This document shows, piece after piece, positions 1 through 10,605 of a DNA stretch of 64,000 bases. The position numbers and the translations under genes are program-made. How positions within the stretch are numbered: the stretch's first letter is position 1; each line of letters begins with the position of its first letter. The stretch is from Lunularia cruciata. Taxonomy: Eukaryota > Streptophyta > Marchantiopsida > Lunulariales > Lunulariaceae. Under the pieces are notes generated by a model that worked only from the letters and a program-made list of their open reading frames with translations, had not been told where the DNA came from and made no database searches. The stretch lies in contig OX419758.1 of the NCBI GenBank assembly GCA_948567375.1, positions 55,867,001-55,931,000 of the forward strand, read 5' to 3'.

Positions 1-1265
1 TCTTCTTTGGATTCTGAAGAAGAGCTCAAAGACGTAGAGGATTCGTCCGAAGAAGGGGAGGTGCTGCGTGAAGCTCTCCTTCTGGGCTTCTTGCCCTTCT
101 TCTCCCGATTTCTCCGGTTACCGGCAGAGTGAGAGTGGGCCGCTTCATAACGAGCGACATGTTTGAGTACTTTATCCAGGGAAGTTACGTTCCTCTCCCT
201 GGCAAAGATTTGTATCTCTGGTGAAAGGCCCCCGAGGAACCAGGTAATGGCTTGGGCATTGGAGTATCCCACCACCCCCAATTGCTTGGGAACTCGGTTC
301 AGTAATGCCATGAACCGCTCAGAGTAGTCTCTCAACTTCTCCTTCTTGCCCCGGTCCAAATCGTTGAGTGCCGCAAAGACACTCGTATCATAGTCAACCT
401 CCCGGAATCGTTCCAAGAAGTTGTTTCTCAAGTCTGCCTAGTCCGATGGTACAAACCCCTTCTGAGTCACATGGGTGTACCAGCTCTGAGCTTTCTTGCA
501 AAGCAGACTTGGAAAAATTCTTAGTCGATCCGCCGAATCATGCTCCTTGTTAGCAAAGGAGATGACTTCGAATTCTTTGATGAATTCATTGAGGTCTTTG
601 TCTTGTTCTGTCCCCTTATACTTCTGATAGGCGTGTCGAGTGACATGAAGCAAAGTCATCATTTGATGCACTGGGATTGGCTGCGGTAATGTGGAACTTG
701 ACGGAACGAAAGAATTGGCTGGAATTGACGTCGTGTTGTCAGCCCAGGGATTCCAATTCGTCAAATTCAACGTAGGGTCTTCTTCGACAATTTCTACTTT
801 GAGGAGGTCGACTTCAACCCGAGTGGAAGATTCAGGATCAACACCTTCGATAGGTTCTTCAAAATTCCTTCGGGACAACCAAGGAATCATTTGTAGAAGA
901 TATTGACACTCATCTTCAGTAAGTGTGCGTGCTATGTTTTCTCGCACAAAGGTCTTCAAGGAAACAACTTCCTTTACAGCTCTAGGGAAAGTTGGTGTAC
1001 TGGGCCACAATGCATATGTTTGCCCACTCGATTCTTTCTTCTTCTTGGAAGAAGAGGGAGATGCGAAGTAGCCTTGCCAACCACCTTCGTGTTTCTTGTG
1101 GTCAAGTTCTCGCAGGGCTTCTTGCACTTCGTGAAGGAGTTGAAACTCCAATGCCTCTTGCTCAGTTTTGTCAACGATGGATGGGACGTTCAGACGTTCG
1201 CCTTCTTCACGCTGAAGTGCTCGTCTTAGAGCTCTCTCTTCCCGTTGTTCTTTCAATCCAGACAT
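1..1265 (-). pseudogene. Family A Ty3/gypsy gag, partial, one in-frame stop
   Basis: This is the Gag region of an LTR retrotransposon, which would form the cytoplasmic particle that packages element RNA. The frame starts at 1265 with an arginine/glutamate-rich coiled N-terminus. It carries a retrotransposon gag core near codons 200-275, with the typical pattern of a charged helix, a hydrophobic 'ADRLRIFPSLL'-type stretch and 'AQSWY'. A TAG at 438-440 interrupts the frame, and similarity continues in the same frame beyond it to an Arg/Ser-rich tail at the window edge. The primer site and LTR lie immediately upstream (1328-3899), so this is the 5' end of a minus-strand element that runs off the left side. 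The single stop could be decay or a sequencing error. I am fairly sure of gag, less so of the lineage (Athila-like by primer site). Confidence 0.75.
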
Positions 1266-1327
1266 TCATATTGCCTTGATACCCAGTTTCCAATTTGGCT
1301 TCGTATTCTTCCACTTTCGAGATTTGT

Positions 1328-1346
1328 ATCCCCGGCAGCGGCGCCA
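1328..1346 (-). other. Primer binding site, tRNA-Asp-like (family A)
   Basis: On the minus strand the 19 bases read TGGCGCCGCTGCCGGGGAT. From general knowledge this differs by about one base from the complement of the plant tRNA-Asp 3' end used by Athila-type Ty3/gypsy elements. It lies seven bases downstream of the LTR end and about 60 bases upstream of the gag start, where minus-strand DNA synthesis would be primed. Confidence 0.75.
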
Positions 1347-1776
1347 AAATTTTTGTGACAACCTAGCAAATATCACTTTTGCGGTAATCGGGTAAGTAAA
1401 GTTCGTTCCCGTAGAGATACGAGTCAGAAATGTCCAAATACGAAGCAAAGTAACAATTTCAGTTCTTCTTGGTTGCGTCTTTAATATCTCAGGTAGAAAC
1501 CACACCCAGAAGAGAGTAACAAGCACTGACTCGCAGTCTTGTCACAAATTAACACTCCATAATCACAAATCCTTCAATTCTTTCCAAACAATCTTGATTG
1601 TGATGATTCAGGCTCTCCCAAAAACGGCACTTCACTGCAAAACGACTTCGCCTCAGAATTGTGTTCCACCCCTCCACTAAAGGCACAACTTCCTCGATCA
1701 AAATTGCTTCACATCAACCTCGCACTGCACTCACAAATGCAAAATACTACCAACACTACAATTCCTCTCAGATCTG

Positions 1777-2025
1777 TCAAGGCATTGCAAGATCTTCTTG
1801 ATAACTCACTTCTCTCTTCAGGTCTTTGATTACCTGACTCCTCTTGATTGCTTCCGCTTGTAGTACTTCTCTCTCTTCCTCACCTCGGGTTATACTCTTC
1901 TTCAACTCCGAGTTTTCTTCTTCTAATCTTGATAAGACCTGCAACACAGTCTTTACCTCTGGACAAGTAGACTGCATCTCCTTCTTCTTCTTTTCCATCT
2001 GCACCAACAGTGGGCATACAACCAT
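1777..2025 (-). CDS. Small coiled-coil frame inside family A LTR
   Basis: An 82-codon frame of mostly Glu, Lys, Leu and Arg with heptad-like spacing, so a coiled coil is likely. It begins 12 bases after the end of the larger LTR frame but in another register. It could be a frameshifted continuation of that protein or the start of a separate small one. The second family A LTR also has coiled-coil frames at 17494-18200, which suggests that such proteins are a habit of this family. No function can be named. Confidence 0.3.
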   Translation of the reverse strand: MVVCPLLVQMEKKKKEMQSTCPEVKTVLQVLSRLEEENSELKKSITRGEEEREVLQAEAIKRSQVIKDLKREVSYQEDLAMP

Positions 2026-2036
2026 TTGTAGGTAAT

Positions 2037-3404
2037 CTACTCCATTATTAACAACTTCGTCCTCCCGCGGAGTGGTCTCTCTTCTTTCCTTGTGTTCTCC
2101 CGATACTCGCCTTCTTCTCTGGAGTCTTCATATCGGGATCGATGCTCACTGCCCAAGCTTCCTTCTACCTCTTCCTTCACTCTACTCGGTCCCGCTTCAC
2201 ACTTCGCCTTACGTCTTGAGCAAATTCCTTGTTGTACTGCGATCTTCTTCTCCTCGCACACTGGTACTTTGTCTTCCAACGCCGCATTGTCTTTGGTTTC
2301 TACTTCGGCTTGCATTTCTTCTTCGTATTCTTCAGCCGCTGGTACCGATGTCATCTCTCCTCCTTCCTCACTGTCACTGCTTGTATCTCCACTTTGCAAT
2401 GTCAACTCAGGTTCCTCCTCACGGTCTGAGTCCTCCGTCTTGAGCTCGGCTTTGCCTTCTGAGTCTTCATCTTCCGACTCAATCACCACCATTCCTCGCC
2501 TCGGGTTATTTTTCTGCATTTTCCGAGGTTTCTTGTTTTCTTCGGCTTCTGCTTGCCGAGTTCTCTTCTTCGTCGGGGTACTTTCAACGACCTCCACGTT
2601 CTTCCCTGTCTTTGCGTAGTAATCGTCCGTGCTCCGGATTTGGAGAATGTATTGCTGCTCCTCCGTGTCAACTTCTCTTCTCAAATCAGGATGAAAATGA
2701 GACACCATTCGATTATGCTCCGCCAAATTGAGCAGATTTAACCCGAGGTAAAAATGAGCTGCAAATGGTACGATGTAGTGTGAAGGCGACTTATCCCGCA
2801 GATTCCACACCATCTGCCTCGTTCTTCCGTGAAAGCACCTTGCCCAATTGATTGGTTCTCCTGCAAATAACTTGTGAAAGAACACCGCTTGGTGGTTCAT
2901 CACATAGGTAGTTCTCTCCGGCTTCAGGAGGGCCATTAGTGCACTCATAATTCCTCTCCTCACAGGGTCTTTATAGCTCTGAACTTTATACCCATTCTTT
3001 GTTCTCTTCAACTAGAAGGCATCTCTCACCTCCTGCGTTTCTTGGGCTATCTCTCCTTTCCCCAAGAATGTGGCTCCCTGCTGCGAGCCTGCCTCCTTCC
3101 CGAGTACGAGTCTCCAATCCGACTCTGTCCAGCGAGCCGGATTTCCTCTCTTCCCTTCTTCCTCGGGACCATCGAGACATTTACTCTCGATGATTTCTAT
3201 CATGAATCCTGGAAAACTTACGTTCCAGTTCCATGCCAGAAAAGTGATCCGAAGTCGGCTCAAGACTTCGATCCTCGCTACTATATCTAATCTCCGAATT
3301 GCATGATTTCTCACTGCAAATTTGGAGTTCTTCTTCCCTCCTCCCATCTCTTCTGCTTTCTTACTGTCTCTCGATTTCTCTCTCGTGACTTCTCCTTTGC
3401 GCAC
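2037..3404 (-). pseudogene. Open frame inside family A LTR, split by one TAG
   Basis: Two stretches in the same frame (3404-3012 and 3011-2037) are separated only by a TAG at 3012-3014. Together they give about 455 codons. The first part has Lys/Arg-rich ends around a mixed core. The second opens with a compact, hydrophobic, Trp-containing domain of about 110 residues that reminds me of the 'putative plant transposon protein' type of domain found near plant gypsy elements. It is followed by an acidic, Ser/Glu-rich, low-complexity tail with basic patches like nuclear localisation signals. It lies wholly upstream of the primer site, inside the LTR, about 100 bases behind the TATA-like box. Its function is unknown. 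It could be a captured host sequence or an element-specific accessory protein. The domain name is a resemblance, not a confirmed match. Confidence 0.5.
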
Positions 3405-3503
3405 TTACACGAGTCCAACTCTATTTCCCTTTCCCCGATCACCTGCAAACGACTCCTCAACGGCGAAGGAAAATTGCTCGACATTTTGTCGTTGCAGTTT
3501 CAA

Positions 3504-3512
3504 TTTTTATAG
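3504..3512 (-). promoter_or_regulatory. Putative LTR TATA box (family A)
   Basis: The minus strand reads CTATAAAAA. It lies about 100 bases upstream of the ATG at 3404 of the frame inside the LTR, a normal distance for a plant core promoter and a short leader. Function is inferred from position only. Confidence 0.4.
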
Positions 3513-3899
3513 AGTTGCACTTCTTCATCTTCCGTTGCTTTGAGTTTCTACCAAGAAATCACACCTCCGGCATGCAGCTGTCATTGTCACTCAACCTTCG
3601 CGCGTATGAGCTGCCAATTTTTGAAACGGCCCCTTCTTGAATTTCTCGCCCCGACGAAAGGTTGTTAGATTGTCTTTGCCTCGGGTTGAGCTCCCCCCGA
3701 GCCAAAGACAATTTACTTTGTATTGTATGCTGACACGGCATTTCCGAGTACTTCGCCTTATGACCCGAAGTCACTTTACTTCGGGTTTCATCCCGAAGAC
3801 AATTTTCTTCGTCTTCTTCGGCCATATAGGCGCAATCCGACTTCTCTATACACTTCTTCTCCTTTATTTTGGAAAATAAAATAAAATGTGGGCACCACA

Positions 3900-6299
3900 G
3901 AAGAACTACTCTGTCACAATGAAAGAAGGATTGGTAGTGATATTTGGTCTCAAGAAGTTTAGACACGACTTGATTGGAAGGAAGGCCACCATTGTGATAG
4001 ATCACAAGGCTTTGAAGTACATCTTCAACAAGCTTAATGTGGAAGGGAGACTAACAAGGTGGATGATACTCTTGTCTGAGTATGACTACACCATTGAGGA
4101 TAGGCTAGGGAAGAAACATACAAATGCAGATTTGTTATCTAGGGCCTATGATCATGATGGAGATGAACCAATGGATGATTCCTTCTTGAATGAGGAGTTG
4201 TAATACCAAGGGTTAGCCATATGATCTAGATGTGAAATTTGGTTTGGTAACATCTAGAATGATGTTATACATGATGGTCAAAATAGATTAGATAGAAGTA
4301 TCACCAAAAAAGTACTTCTACTAATAGGGCAGAAACCGAAATAGACTTGAGAACCTTAGAACCAATAGCTAGACATATGATTTAAAGGTAAGAATTGGTT
4401 TGGTAACATCTGGAAGGATGTTACACATGATGGACTAAACAGATCAGAAAGAGGTATCACCAAAAGGGGACTTCTACTAATAGAGTAGGAACCGAAATAT
4501 GCCTGAAATCTTTGAAGGCAATTTTGGAGGCCTAAACGGATGAATTAGGCCTCGAAAATGTGCAGATTCCCCCCCAATGGAGTAAAGGCTGGCCTTCCCT
4601 CCCCCCTGGTTTGTCTCGTCGAGAGCTTTCCAATGGTACCTTACTCATGTGATTCTGAGATTCCTACAGGAAGATTCCCTAAAAGATTCCCTCTAGTCAA
4701 AGCTCGTTTGACCAACCAGATAGGACCTAGACCAGACAGGTCACCCATCCAAGTAAGTAATCCAAGGGTAGAGCTTGCTGACATGTCACCTATCTGTGTC
4801 CCTAATCCTATGGTGGAGCTTCCTTGTAGGAGATCCTCTTTGTCTATATAATAAAAAGAAGGTGCTCCCTTGGGGCATCGAATGTTTGAGTGTGCAATCT
4901 GTGTTTTCTCTCTTCTCTTGTCCTCGGAGCATTACAGGAGCTCATGACAATCTCAATCACTCAAGAGGTTTCAATGGAGTACAAGGAGATTGTGGATTTT
5001 GTGACAAGAGGTAACTATCCATAAAGGATGCATGCTAGGGAGAGGAAGGCCCTTGCAATAAGATCTAGGGTGAAGATCCACACAAGGGTGGAGGATATTT
5101 TGTCTCACCAAGGAGCAGATAGTCTATTTTGAAGAGCAGTGGGTAAGGAAGAGTCTATCCTACTCATAAAGGAGTTTCATGAAGGTTTAGTATGTGGAGG
5201 ACACTTTGCAAGAAACATGACTACTTTCAAGATTCTAGATGGAGGCTACCATTGGAGAGGGGTTTTCAAGGATTGTCTTGGTTATTGCAAAACTTGTCAT
5301 TTTTGTCAAGCTTTTGCTAGAAAGTCTACATCCACTCCACCACTTGGATCAATTCTATTGCTAGGACCTTTTGAGAAGTGGGCAATTGATTTGGTAGGTC
5401 CTCTCAATAGAACCCTGAGGAACAATAGGTACATTGTAGTAGTTTTTATTATTACCTTACCAAGTAGGTTGAGGCTAGATCATTGAGGGATAAGAATGAA
5501 GTTGAAGTTGGTAGATTTCTTTATGAACACATTATCACTAGGTTTGGATGCCCTTTGGAGTTGGTTTCTGATAGAGGAGGAGAGTTTATAGGAAGCATTA
5601 CTACAGCCATGCTATGACATTTCTCTATCACACATAGAGTAAATACATCCTATAAGCCAAATTACAATGGCTTGGCAAAGAGAACCAATCAGACCTTGTG
5701 CATGATGTTGGCCAAAGATGTAGAAATGGAGGGGGCTAAACATCATTGGGACAAGAGGATTCATTTGGATTTGTGGGAGTATAGGACAACCATGAAGACT
5801 TCCACCAATTATTCTCCATGTCAATTGGTATATGGTATTGAGTCTACTCTACCTATTCACTTTGATCTTCCTACCTTCCGGAGCATTCATAAGAGATTGA
5901 AGAAAGCACAAGGAGGTGATGTAGAGAAGTCAAGGAAGGAACAACTCATGGAGTTGGAAGAGGCAAGAGTAGTTGCTATGGTTTGAGTGGAGCAAGCCCA
6001 AAGGAAACAAAAGGAGAGCTATGACAAGAGGCAAGGCAAGAAGAAGGTAGAGCCTTTCAAAGAAGGTGATCAGATAATGTTTTTTGATTCTATTTGATTC
6101 AAGAGAGTGCAAAAGAAATTTTTTGCCTAAGTACTTTGGACCTTTCATAGTGCAGAAGGTGTGGGGAAATTACTATGATCTCAAGGAGTTGGGAGGAAGA
6201 CACTTTGATAGGATTAACCATGATAAGTTGAAGATGTATGATAGAAGGTAGAGAGATCTTTACTTTGAGGACAAAGTGAAAACTTAGTCCGGGGGTAAA
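3900..6299 (+). pseudogene. Family B copy B1: RNase H to integrase, broken
   Basis: This is the 3' half of a gypsy pol gene. RNase H sequence starts at once (3900-4198, with the 'DHKALKYIFN' stretch and 'NADLLSR') and is interrupted by a solo LTR of family C at 4199-4936. It then resumes with the linker, the H2C2 zinc domain near 5170-5330 (two Cys pairs around 'CKTCHFC') and the integrase core near 5370-5830, followed by the C-terminal region to about 6250. Several stops and frameshifts are visible, for example near 5128, 5480, 5615 and 5985. The intact B4 copy at 22.7-24.3 kb is the closest relative. The 5' half is missing because family A abuts at 3899. It is dead as a gene. Confidence 0.85.
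4199..4936 (+). mobile_element. Solo LTR of family C with target duplication
   Basis: This 738-bp block starts TGTAATACC and ends GCATTACA. The flanks read GGAGT (4194-4198) and GGAGC (4937-4941), a 5-bp target duplication with one difference. Removing the block restores continuity of the B1 pol sequence. It matches the LTR at 35149-35889 and, inverted, the LTR at 9548-10285. With no internal sequence, it is a solo LTR left by recombination between two LTRs. Confidence 0.9.
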
Positions 6300-6989
6300 T
6301 GTAACACCTATTTGTGCATGTAGTGGTATTGTGATATTTAGCTTGGTATTACAAGTACTTGAGAGATATTATTTATATAGAGATAAAGGATGGTTCTACA
6401 TTAGTCATGATTAGCTAAAGTTAGTCATAGCTAAGATAGAGGAGAACTTACTTTAGAGGAAGTAGAAAAGATAAGCACCACTATTTTGGATTCTAGTGTG
6501 TTGACTTGGTATTATTCCTAGGTGTTTGGCTTTGAGGAAAGAGTTGAGAACTTTTGGGCCCGTAAGCCTTTTTGTTTTGGATTCTTCTTTAGTCCAAGGA
6601 TAACCCATGTGAAGGAATCCTTGACTTAGTGGTTGGGTCAAGATAAGATCACATGCTAGTGGAATATGCCCATATGAATGGATATTACTTTATACTTTTT
6701 GACTTTACTTGACTTTTAGCTTAGTAACTTGAGTTACTCCAATAATTAGTAACTTTGGTGTGTAACTATTTCACAAGTTTATAAACAAGGAGTGAGGAAG
6801 TACTAATCATCCTTTCATTTGCAATTATCTCTTTCTCATTGAGTTCTCTAGTGAGCAATGTCTTGAGTATTGGAGTGTTAGCCTTAGAGGAGTATGATGG
6901 AGTTAGGGTTCTTTGCCTTCTAAGTCCATGGTGCACTACCATAATAGCCATTAGAGGTTCATCCTTAGTGAGAGACAGGCCGGCTCATA
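6300..6989 (+). mobile_element. Family B copy B1 3' LTR
   Basis: It starts TGTAACACC directly after a GGGGGTAAA polypurine stretch and ends GGCTCATA, where B4 has GGCTCACA. A TATA box lies in the stretch TTTATATAGAGATAAAGG near 6370-6390. It matches both B4 LTRs along its length with many point differences, so it is older. The 690 bp compare with 679 in B4. Confidence 0.88.
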
Positions 6990-7760
6990 GGACGGTTTGG
7001 AGTAAAGCCTACATATAGCTTACTCTAGAGTTATTATTGGTGGTATGGTATGTAGATTGAGGTACAATAGTTTGTTGCCAGATTTGTGGTTTGTGACCAA
7101 GTTAGAGCATCATTCAATGCTCCTACGCCATAGTTACACCCATTACCTAGCATGGGATTGGGTTACCGTTGGATTTTGGACTTTGTTGGACCTTTACCAC
7201 TGACTATGAGACTTCATCAATATGTTTTGGTGATGGTGGAGCACTTCTCAAAGTGATTGAGTTGGTGGCACTTCTTGACAAGTCTAGTGAAGAGACAACT
7301 TACTCGTTCCTAGATCAAGTTCTTAGTCATTTTGGTCCTCCAATTAAGATTTTGATTGATCAAGGTACAGAGTTCTTGGGGAAGTTTCAGTCTTGTGTGA
7401 CAAGGCTTTGATTGATCATCGTACTATATCTTCAGATCACCTTGAGGCAGATGGCTTAGCAGAGAGTGTGGTTCAGACGGTGAAGAGAGGATTGCGGAAG
7501 TATGGTTTGCAGATAGGTCACTTGGGAGATTGGGATCTCTAGTTACCTTGGTTGGCCATGGGCTATCAGTCCAGCTGGCAAGTCTCCTTAGCATCCTTCT
7601 CTCCTTACTTTCTACTCTATGGACATGATCCAAATTTACCTGTAGCCATTTGTTGAGATGCTACTGTAGTTTTGGACTTGAATGATCTAGATATATGGAT
7701 GAGCACATGTTCTCAATGTGCAGAGATCTTTTAGAGAGTGATGCCAATGGCCTTTAAGAA
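6990..7760 (+). pseudogene. Family D gypsy integrase core, frameshifted
   Basis: The plus strand encodes the integrase core of another Ty3/gypsy lineage. The 'WDWVTV' entry is near 7150 and a frameshift follows near 7180. Then comes an open part at 7169-7411 with the 'SKVIELVAL' and 'QVLSHFGPP' stretches, a 'DQGTEF' motif for the second catalytic Asp, and a stop near 7410. Next is the catalytic-Glu region 'DGLAE' near 7450 and the helical tail ending 'LLYGHDPNLP'. It integrates element DNA in a living copy, but here it is broken at several points. Sequence before 7030 is only faintly similar to an integrase zinc domain. B1's LTR cuts it on the left. Confidence 0.75.
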
Positions 7761-7906
7761 CTTTGGCAATTAATCAACATAGAGATACATTATGCTATGT
7801 TATCATTTGAGGAGGAGGTTGTAGACCCTCAATCCATCAATTTCATCCAAGTGACTATGTATATCTATAGCAAACAACACCAACAACACCAACAACACTT
7901 GATGTT

Positions 7907-8220
7907 TTGATAGGCCATACTATCTTGAGAGTGCATGAGGTTTTGGCATTTGGAGTCCTTGTTTTGGAAGGACGTGATGGTGTCACTTGGAAGGATAATA
8001 TATGCAATTATGCGCCATACCACCTCCTAAACATTGATGGTACTATAGACCCAAGCTTGGCACTTGTACGTGCAAGCTTGAGGTGTATGTTATGTGGCTC
8101 TTTTGGTGGAGCTGCTACTATGTTAGTATGTGATAGCTGTTCAAGAGGATGACATATGGCATGTATGATGCCTCCCCTCATGATAGTTCCTCAAGGACAG
8201 TGGTTATATCCTAGATGTAC
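7907..8220 (+). pseudogene. Family D pol C-terminus with PHD-type zinc finger
   Basis: Downstream of the integrase is an open frame (7907-8149) of about 80 codons that ends in a stop within a zinc finger. The finger spans 8084-8213. It has a first Cys pair (CMLC), 11 residues, a second Cys pair (CDSC), four residues (one now a TGA), His, two residues, Cys, then a 'MMPPL' linker and 'W-L-Y-P-R-C'. In the PHD family this end is W-x-C-P-x-C, so a Tyr stands where a Cys is expected (TAT for TGT). The order and spacing are those of a C4HC3 PHD finger, a module that reads histone tails. The likely role is steering integration to certain chromatin, as chromodomains do elsewhere. Both defects (TGG to TGA, TGT to TAT) are G-to-A changes. 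Confidence 0.75.
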
Positions 8221-8391
8221 TTGACCTATAGTTAGTTCATTCTTTATATGGTATAGATTGCAGACATGCAACTAACGATGGGGCTCCATAGCACCCGGCC
8301 TTCTAATCTTTGCCCATCATAGGGTATACCATATACTTGGAGTAGATGGCTGTTTGGAGTTAGAGGGATCTAACCACCAGTTAGGGAGGCA

Positions 8392-9056
8392 ATTGTGGCA
8401 CTTTAGAGTCTATGTATGACTCATGTGTGAGTTGTGCTTCTGTAGCAATGTATGTTATGTAGCTATGTATGTTGTGTAGTGATGTATATACGTACGATAG
8501 CTGGCACACCATTTTCAGTGTCACCTCTAGATTGCTCAGACACTGGAGTTGCAATGATAGTAGTTAGAGATATTCAATAGTTTCCCATAGACTACCTTCT
8601 GATGGTCAGATTTTGTGTTCAAGATACTGACTTCACGGTAGGGCCCACCATCACTTTGTACCATTTGCACCATCAAGTGTGACATCAGCAAGACCGTTAG
8701 GGTTGTAAACCTAGCTCAAGTCCAAGGGTATACTCTTGAAGTGCAGCTCCAGAGAGCTACTTCTTTGATGTTGAGCCTTTGAGTCCTTAGCTATGGTGGA
8801 CAGAGGCCAGCAAGCATCACCTAGATTCTCTTAGCTAGAGTGGGTGTGGCTTGATTGTAATCAGTGCCCAGTTGTTGGTAGTTCATAGAGTGACAAATCA
8901 AGTACTGATCTGAGTTGAGTTGATTCTAGAGTTGTAAACAATTTGATTATTGTGGCACTTTAGAGTCTATGTATGATTTACATGTGAGTTGTGCTTCTAT
9001 AGTGTATAATGTTGACAACAATGTATGTTGTGTAGCAATGTATATACACACAACAA
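8392..9056 (+). repeat. Pair of direct repeats, about 108 bp each
   Basis: Positions 8392-8500 and 8949-9056 share a segment beginning attgtggcactttagagtct and ending in GTAGC(A)ATGTATATAC-like, GT-rich sequence. They differ by small substitutions and indels. They lie behind the family D zinc finger. They could be short terminal repeats, a 3' UTR repeat, or two ends of adjacent D copies. Around them I see no readable protein. Confidence 0.55.
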
Positions 9057-9547
9057 GTACTTACCTTTACTTCTTATACAACCACGGCTACTTGGATTGA
9101 GCAATTGGAGCAAAGATAAGCTAGCATGGCCATAGCTTAGAGGAGATCAGATTTGGGTGCTCAGGCTTCCACCTCTTATGTTGGTGAGAGAAATATCTTG
9201 GACTTTCTATATGGAGTAGCACAAGTAGATGCATATGGTGTAGTGACTAGGAGTGCAATAAAGCCTACAGGAGTATTAGTGGAGTTGGACCCACCGAGAG
9301 GAAAGGTTGGTAGATAGGTCAGACTCCCTCAATCTTTCATATTCTTTGAGGCACTATAGACAACATCCATGGCTCCTAGACATCCCAGTGCAGATGTGGT
9401 AGATGGTGATGAGGTGCATGATAGACTACTTGCTAGTCAACCACCTGCTACTACATAGATTGAGTCTAGCATAATATTGGAGGTGGTTCATTGATTATGT
9501 GCTTTCCTTTATTCTTAACTAATGACATGTTTACATTGGGAGTTGAT
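9057..9547 (+). pseudogene. Weak protein-like remnant next to family D
   Basis: About 390 bases (9090-9480) can be read in one plus-strand frame with four or five stops. The reading includes a basic and acidic stretch around 'VVTRSA' and 'VELDPP'. It may be the start of a family D gag or the end of another polyprotein. I cannot identify it. The right end is set by the family C LTR at 9548. Confidence 0.3.
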
Positions 9548-10285
9548 TGTAATCTATCAAGGATAAGAGACATTAAGAGAAACATGAGCAAAGAAACTCA
9601 AGAATCACACTCAATACTCCAATGCCCCAAAGGAACACCCTGATTTTATTATATAATAAAGCGCATTCTCTCAAGGGAAGCTCCATCCTTGGATTAGATA
9701 CATGGATAGGTGACTTGGTAAGGAGCTCTACCTTTAGATTAGTTGCATGCATGGATGGCATGTCAGCTTTGGTCCTATTTGTTGGTCAAACAAGCTTTGA
9801 ATGGAGAGAATCTTCTTGTAGGAATCTTAGAATCACGTAGGTGAGATATTATTGGAAAGCTCTCAATGAGACAACTAGGGGGGAGCAAAGGCCAACCTTT
9901 ACTCTTGCCAAGGGGGGTTGTGAAAATTTTTGAGGTCTAATTCATCTGTTTAGGTCTCCAAAATTGGCTTTGAAGTTTTTAGACTATTTTCTGTTCTTGC
10001 CTTATTAGTAAAATTAATCTATTGGTGATACCTCTATCTGATTTAATTAGTCCATTATCTATAATATAATTCTAGATGTTACCAAGCTAATTTTCACCTC
10101 TAGATAATATGTCTAGCTATTGGTATTACATTTTTAGGCTACTTTTGGCTCTTGTTCTATTAGTAAAAGTGCTCTTTCAATGATACATCTATCTAATCTA
10201 CTTAACTCATCATACCTAACATCCTTGCAAATGTTACTAAGTCAATTTTTACCTCTAGATAATATATCTAGCTATTGGTATTATA
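9548..10285 (-). mobile_element. Family C 3' LTR, minus-strand copy
   Basis: This is a 738-bp inverted match to the solo LTR at 4199-4936. On the plus strand it begins TGTAATC and ends at TATTATA, where the intact family has GGTATTACA, so its outermost bases are mutated. It is followed at 10286-10605 by the 3' end of the same element's coding region, which shows that it is the 3' LTR of a minus-strand copy. Confidence 0.82.
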
Positions 10286-10605
10286 AACCTCTCCCTTTTA
10301 AAACATAATGTTCTTGTTGTAAAGCTATTGCTCAAAAGATTTCACTAACATTGGTGCATTGGTCAAGTTGGTTATTGGCTCCCATTTTGCCTCATATAGT
10401 GGGTGCAATATGAAATATATTCCACATGTAGATGGCGAATACCACTAATATATTTATGGAGAATGCACTTCACTTCATATTCCTCCTTGTCATCAATGAG
10501 TGTTGGACAAGGTCAAATTTCTTGTATGGAAGAAAAGTGGAGTGATTGGGATGGATATTTTCATAGTACAAAAACATGGAATACTAGAGCCAAAAACAAA
10601 ATCTT
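10286..10605 (-). pseudogene. Family C pol C-terminus with chromodomain remnant
   Basis: Read on the minus strand, this matches the last part of the family C polyprotein at 34.79-35.13 kb. Near 10330-10400 it encodes an aromatic-Glu-Ala-x-Trp-Glu pattern followed by 'NLTNAP' and a 'SFEQ' end, the signature of a chromodomain C-terminus. Stops interrupt it. The 5' part of the element is gone and family B copy B2 begins at about 10606. Confidence 0.6.

Larger units (their letters stand above)
1354..3899 (-). mobile_element. Family A 5' LTR, about 2.5 kb
   Basis: On the minus strand the segment starts TGTGGTGCCCAC at 3899 and ends GGTTGTCACA at 1354, next to the primer site, so it has the TG...CA ends of an LTR. 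The first 450 bases at its 1354 end match 16730-17180, the end of a second family A LTR, which confirms the boundary. A TATA-like box is at 3504-3512 on the minus strand. The right end abuts a truncated family B element at 3900, so A probably inserted into B1. The target duplication cannot be checked because the other side lies outside the window. It is unusually long for an LTR and contains open frames. The exact right end is inferred. Confidence 0.65.

Noticed and set aside
2092-2619. 175-codon plus-strand frame opposite the LTR protein
   Set aside because: It is Ser/Leu/Cys-rich, as expected for the complement of the acidic/basic minus-strand frame, and has no motif.
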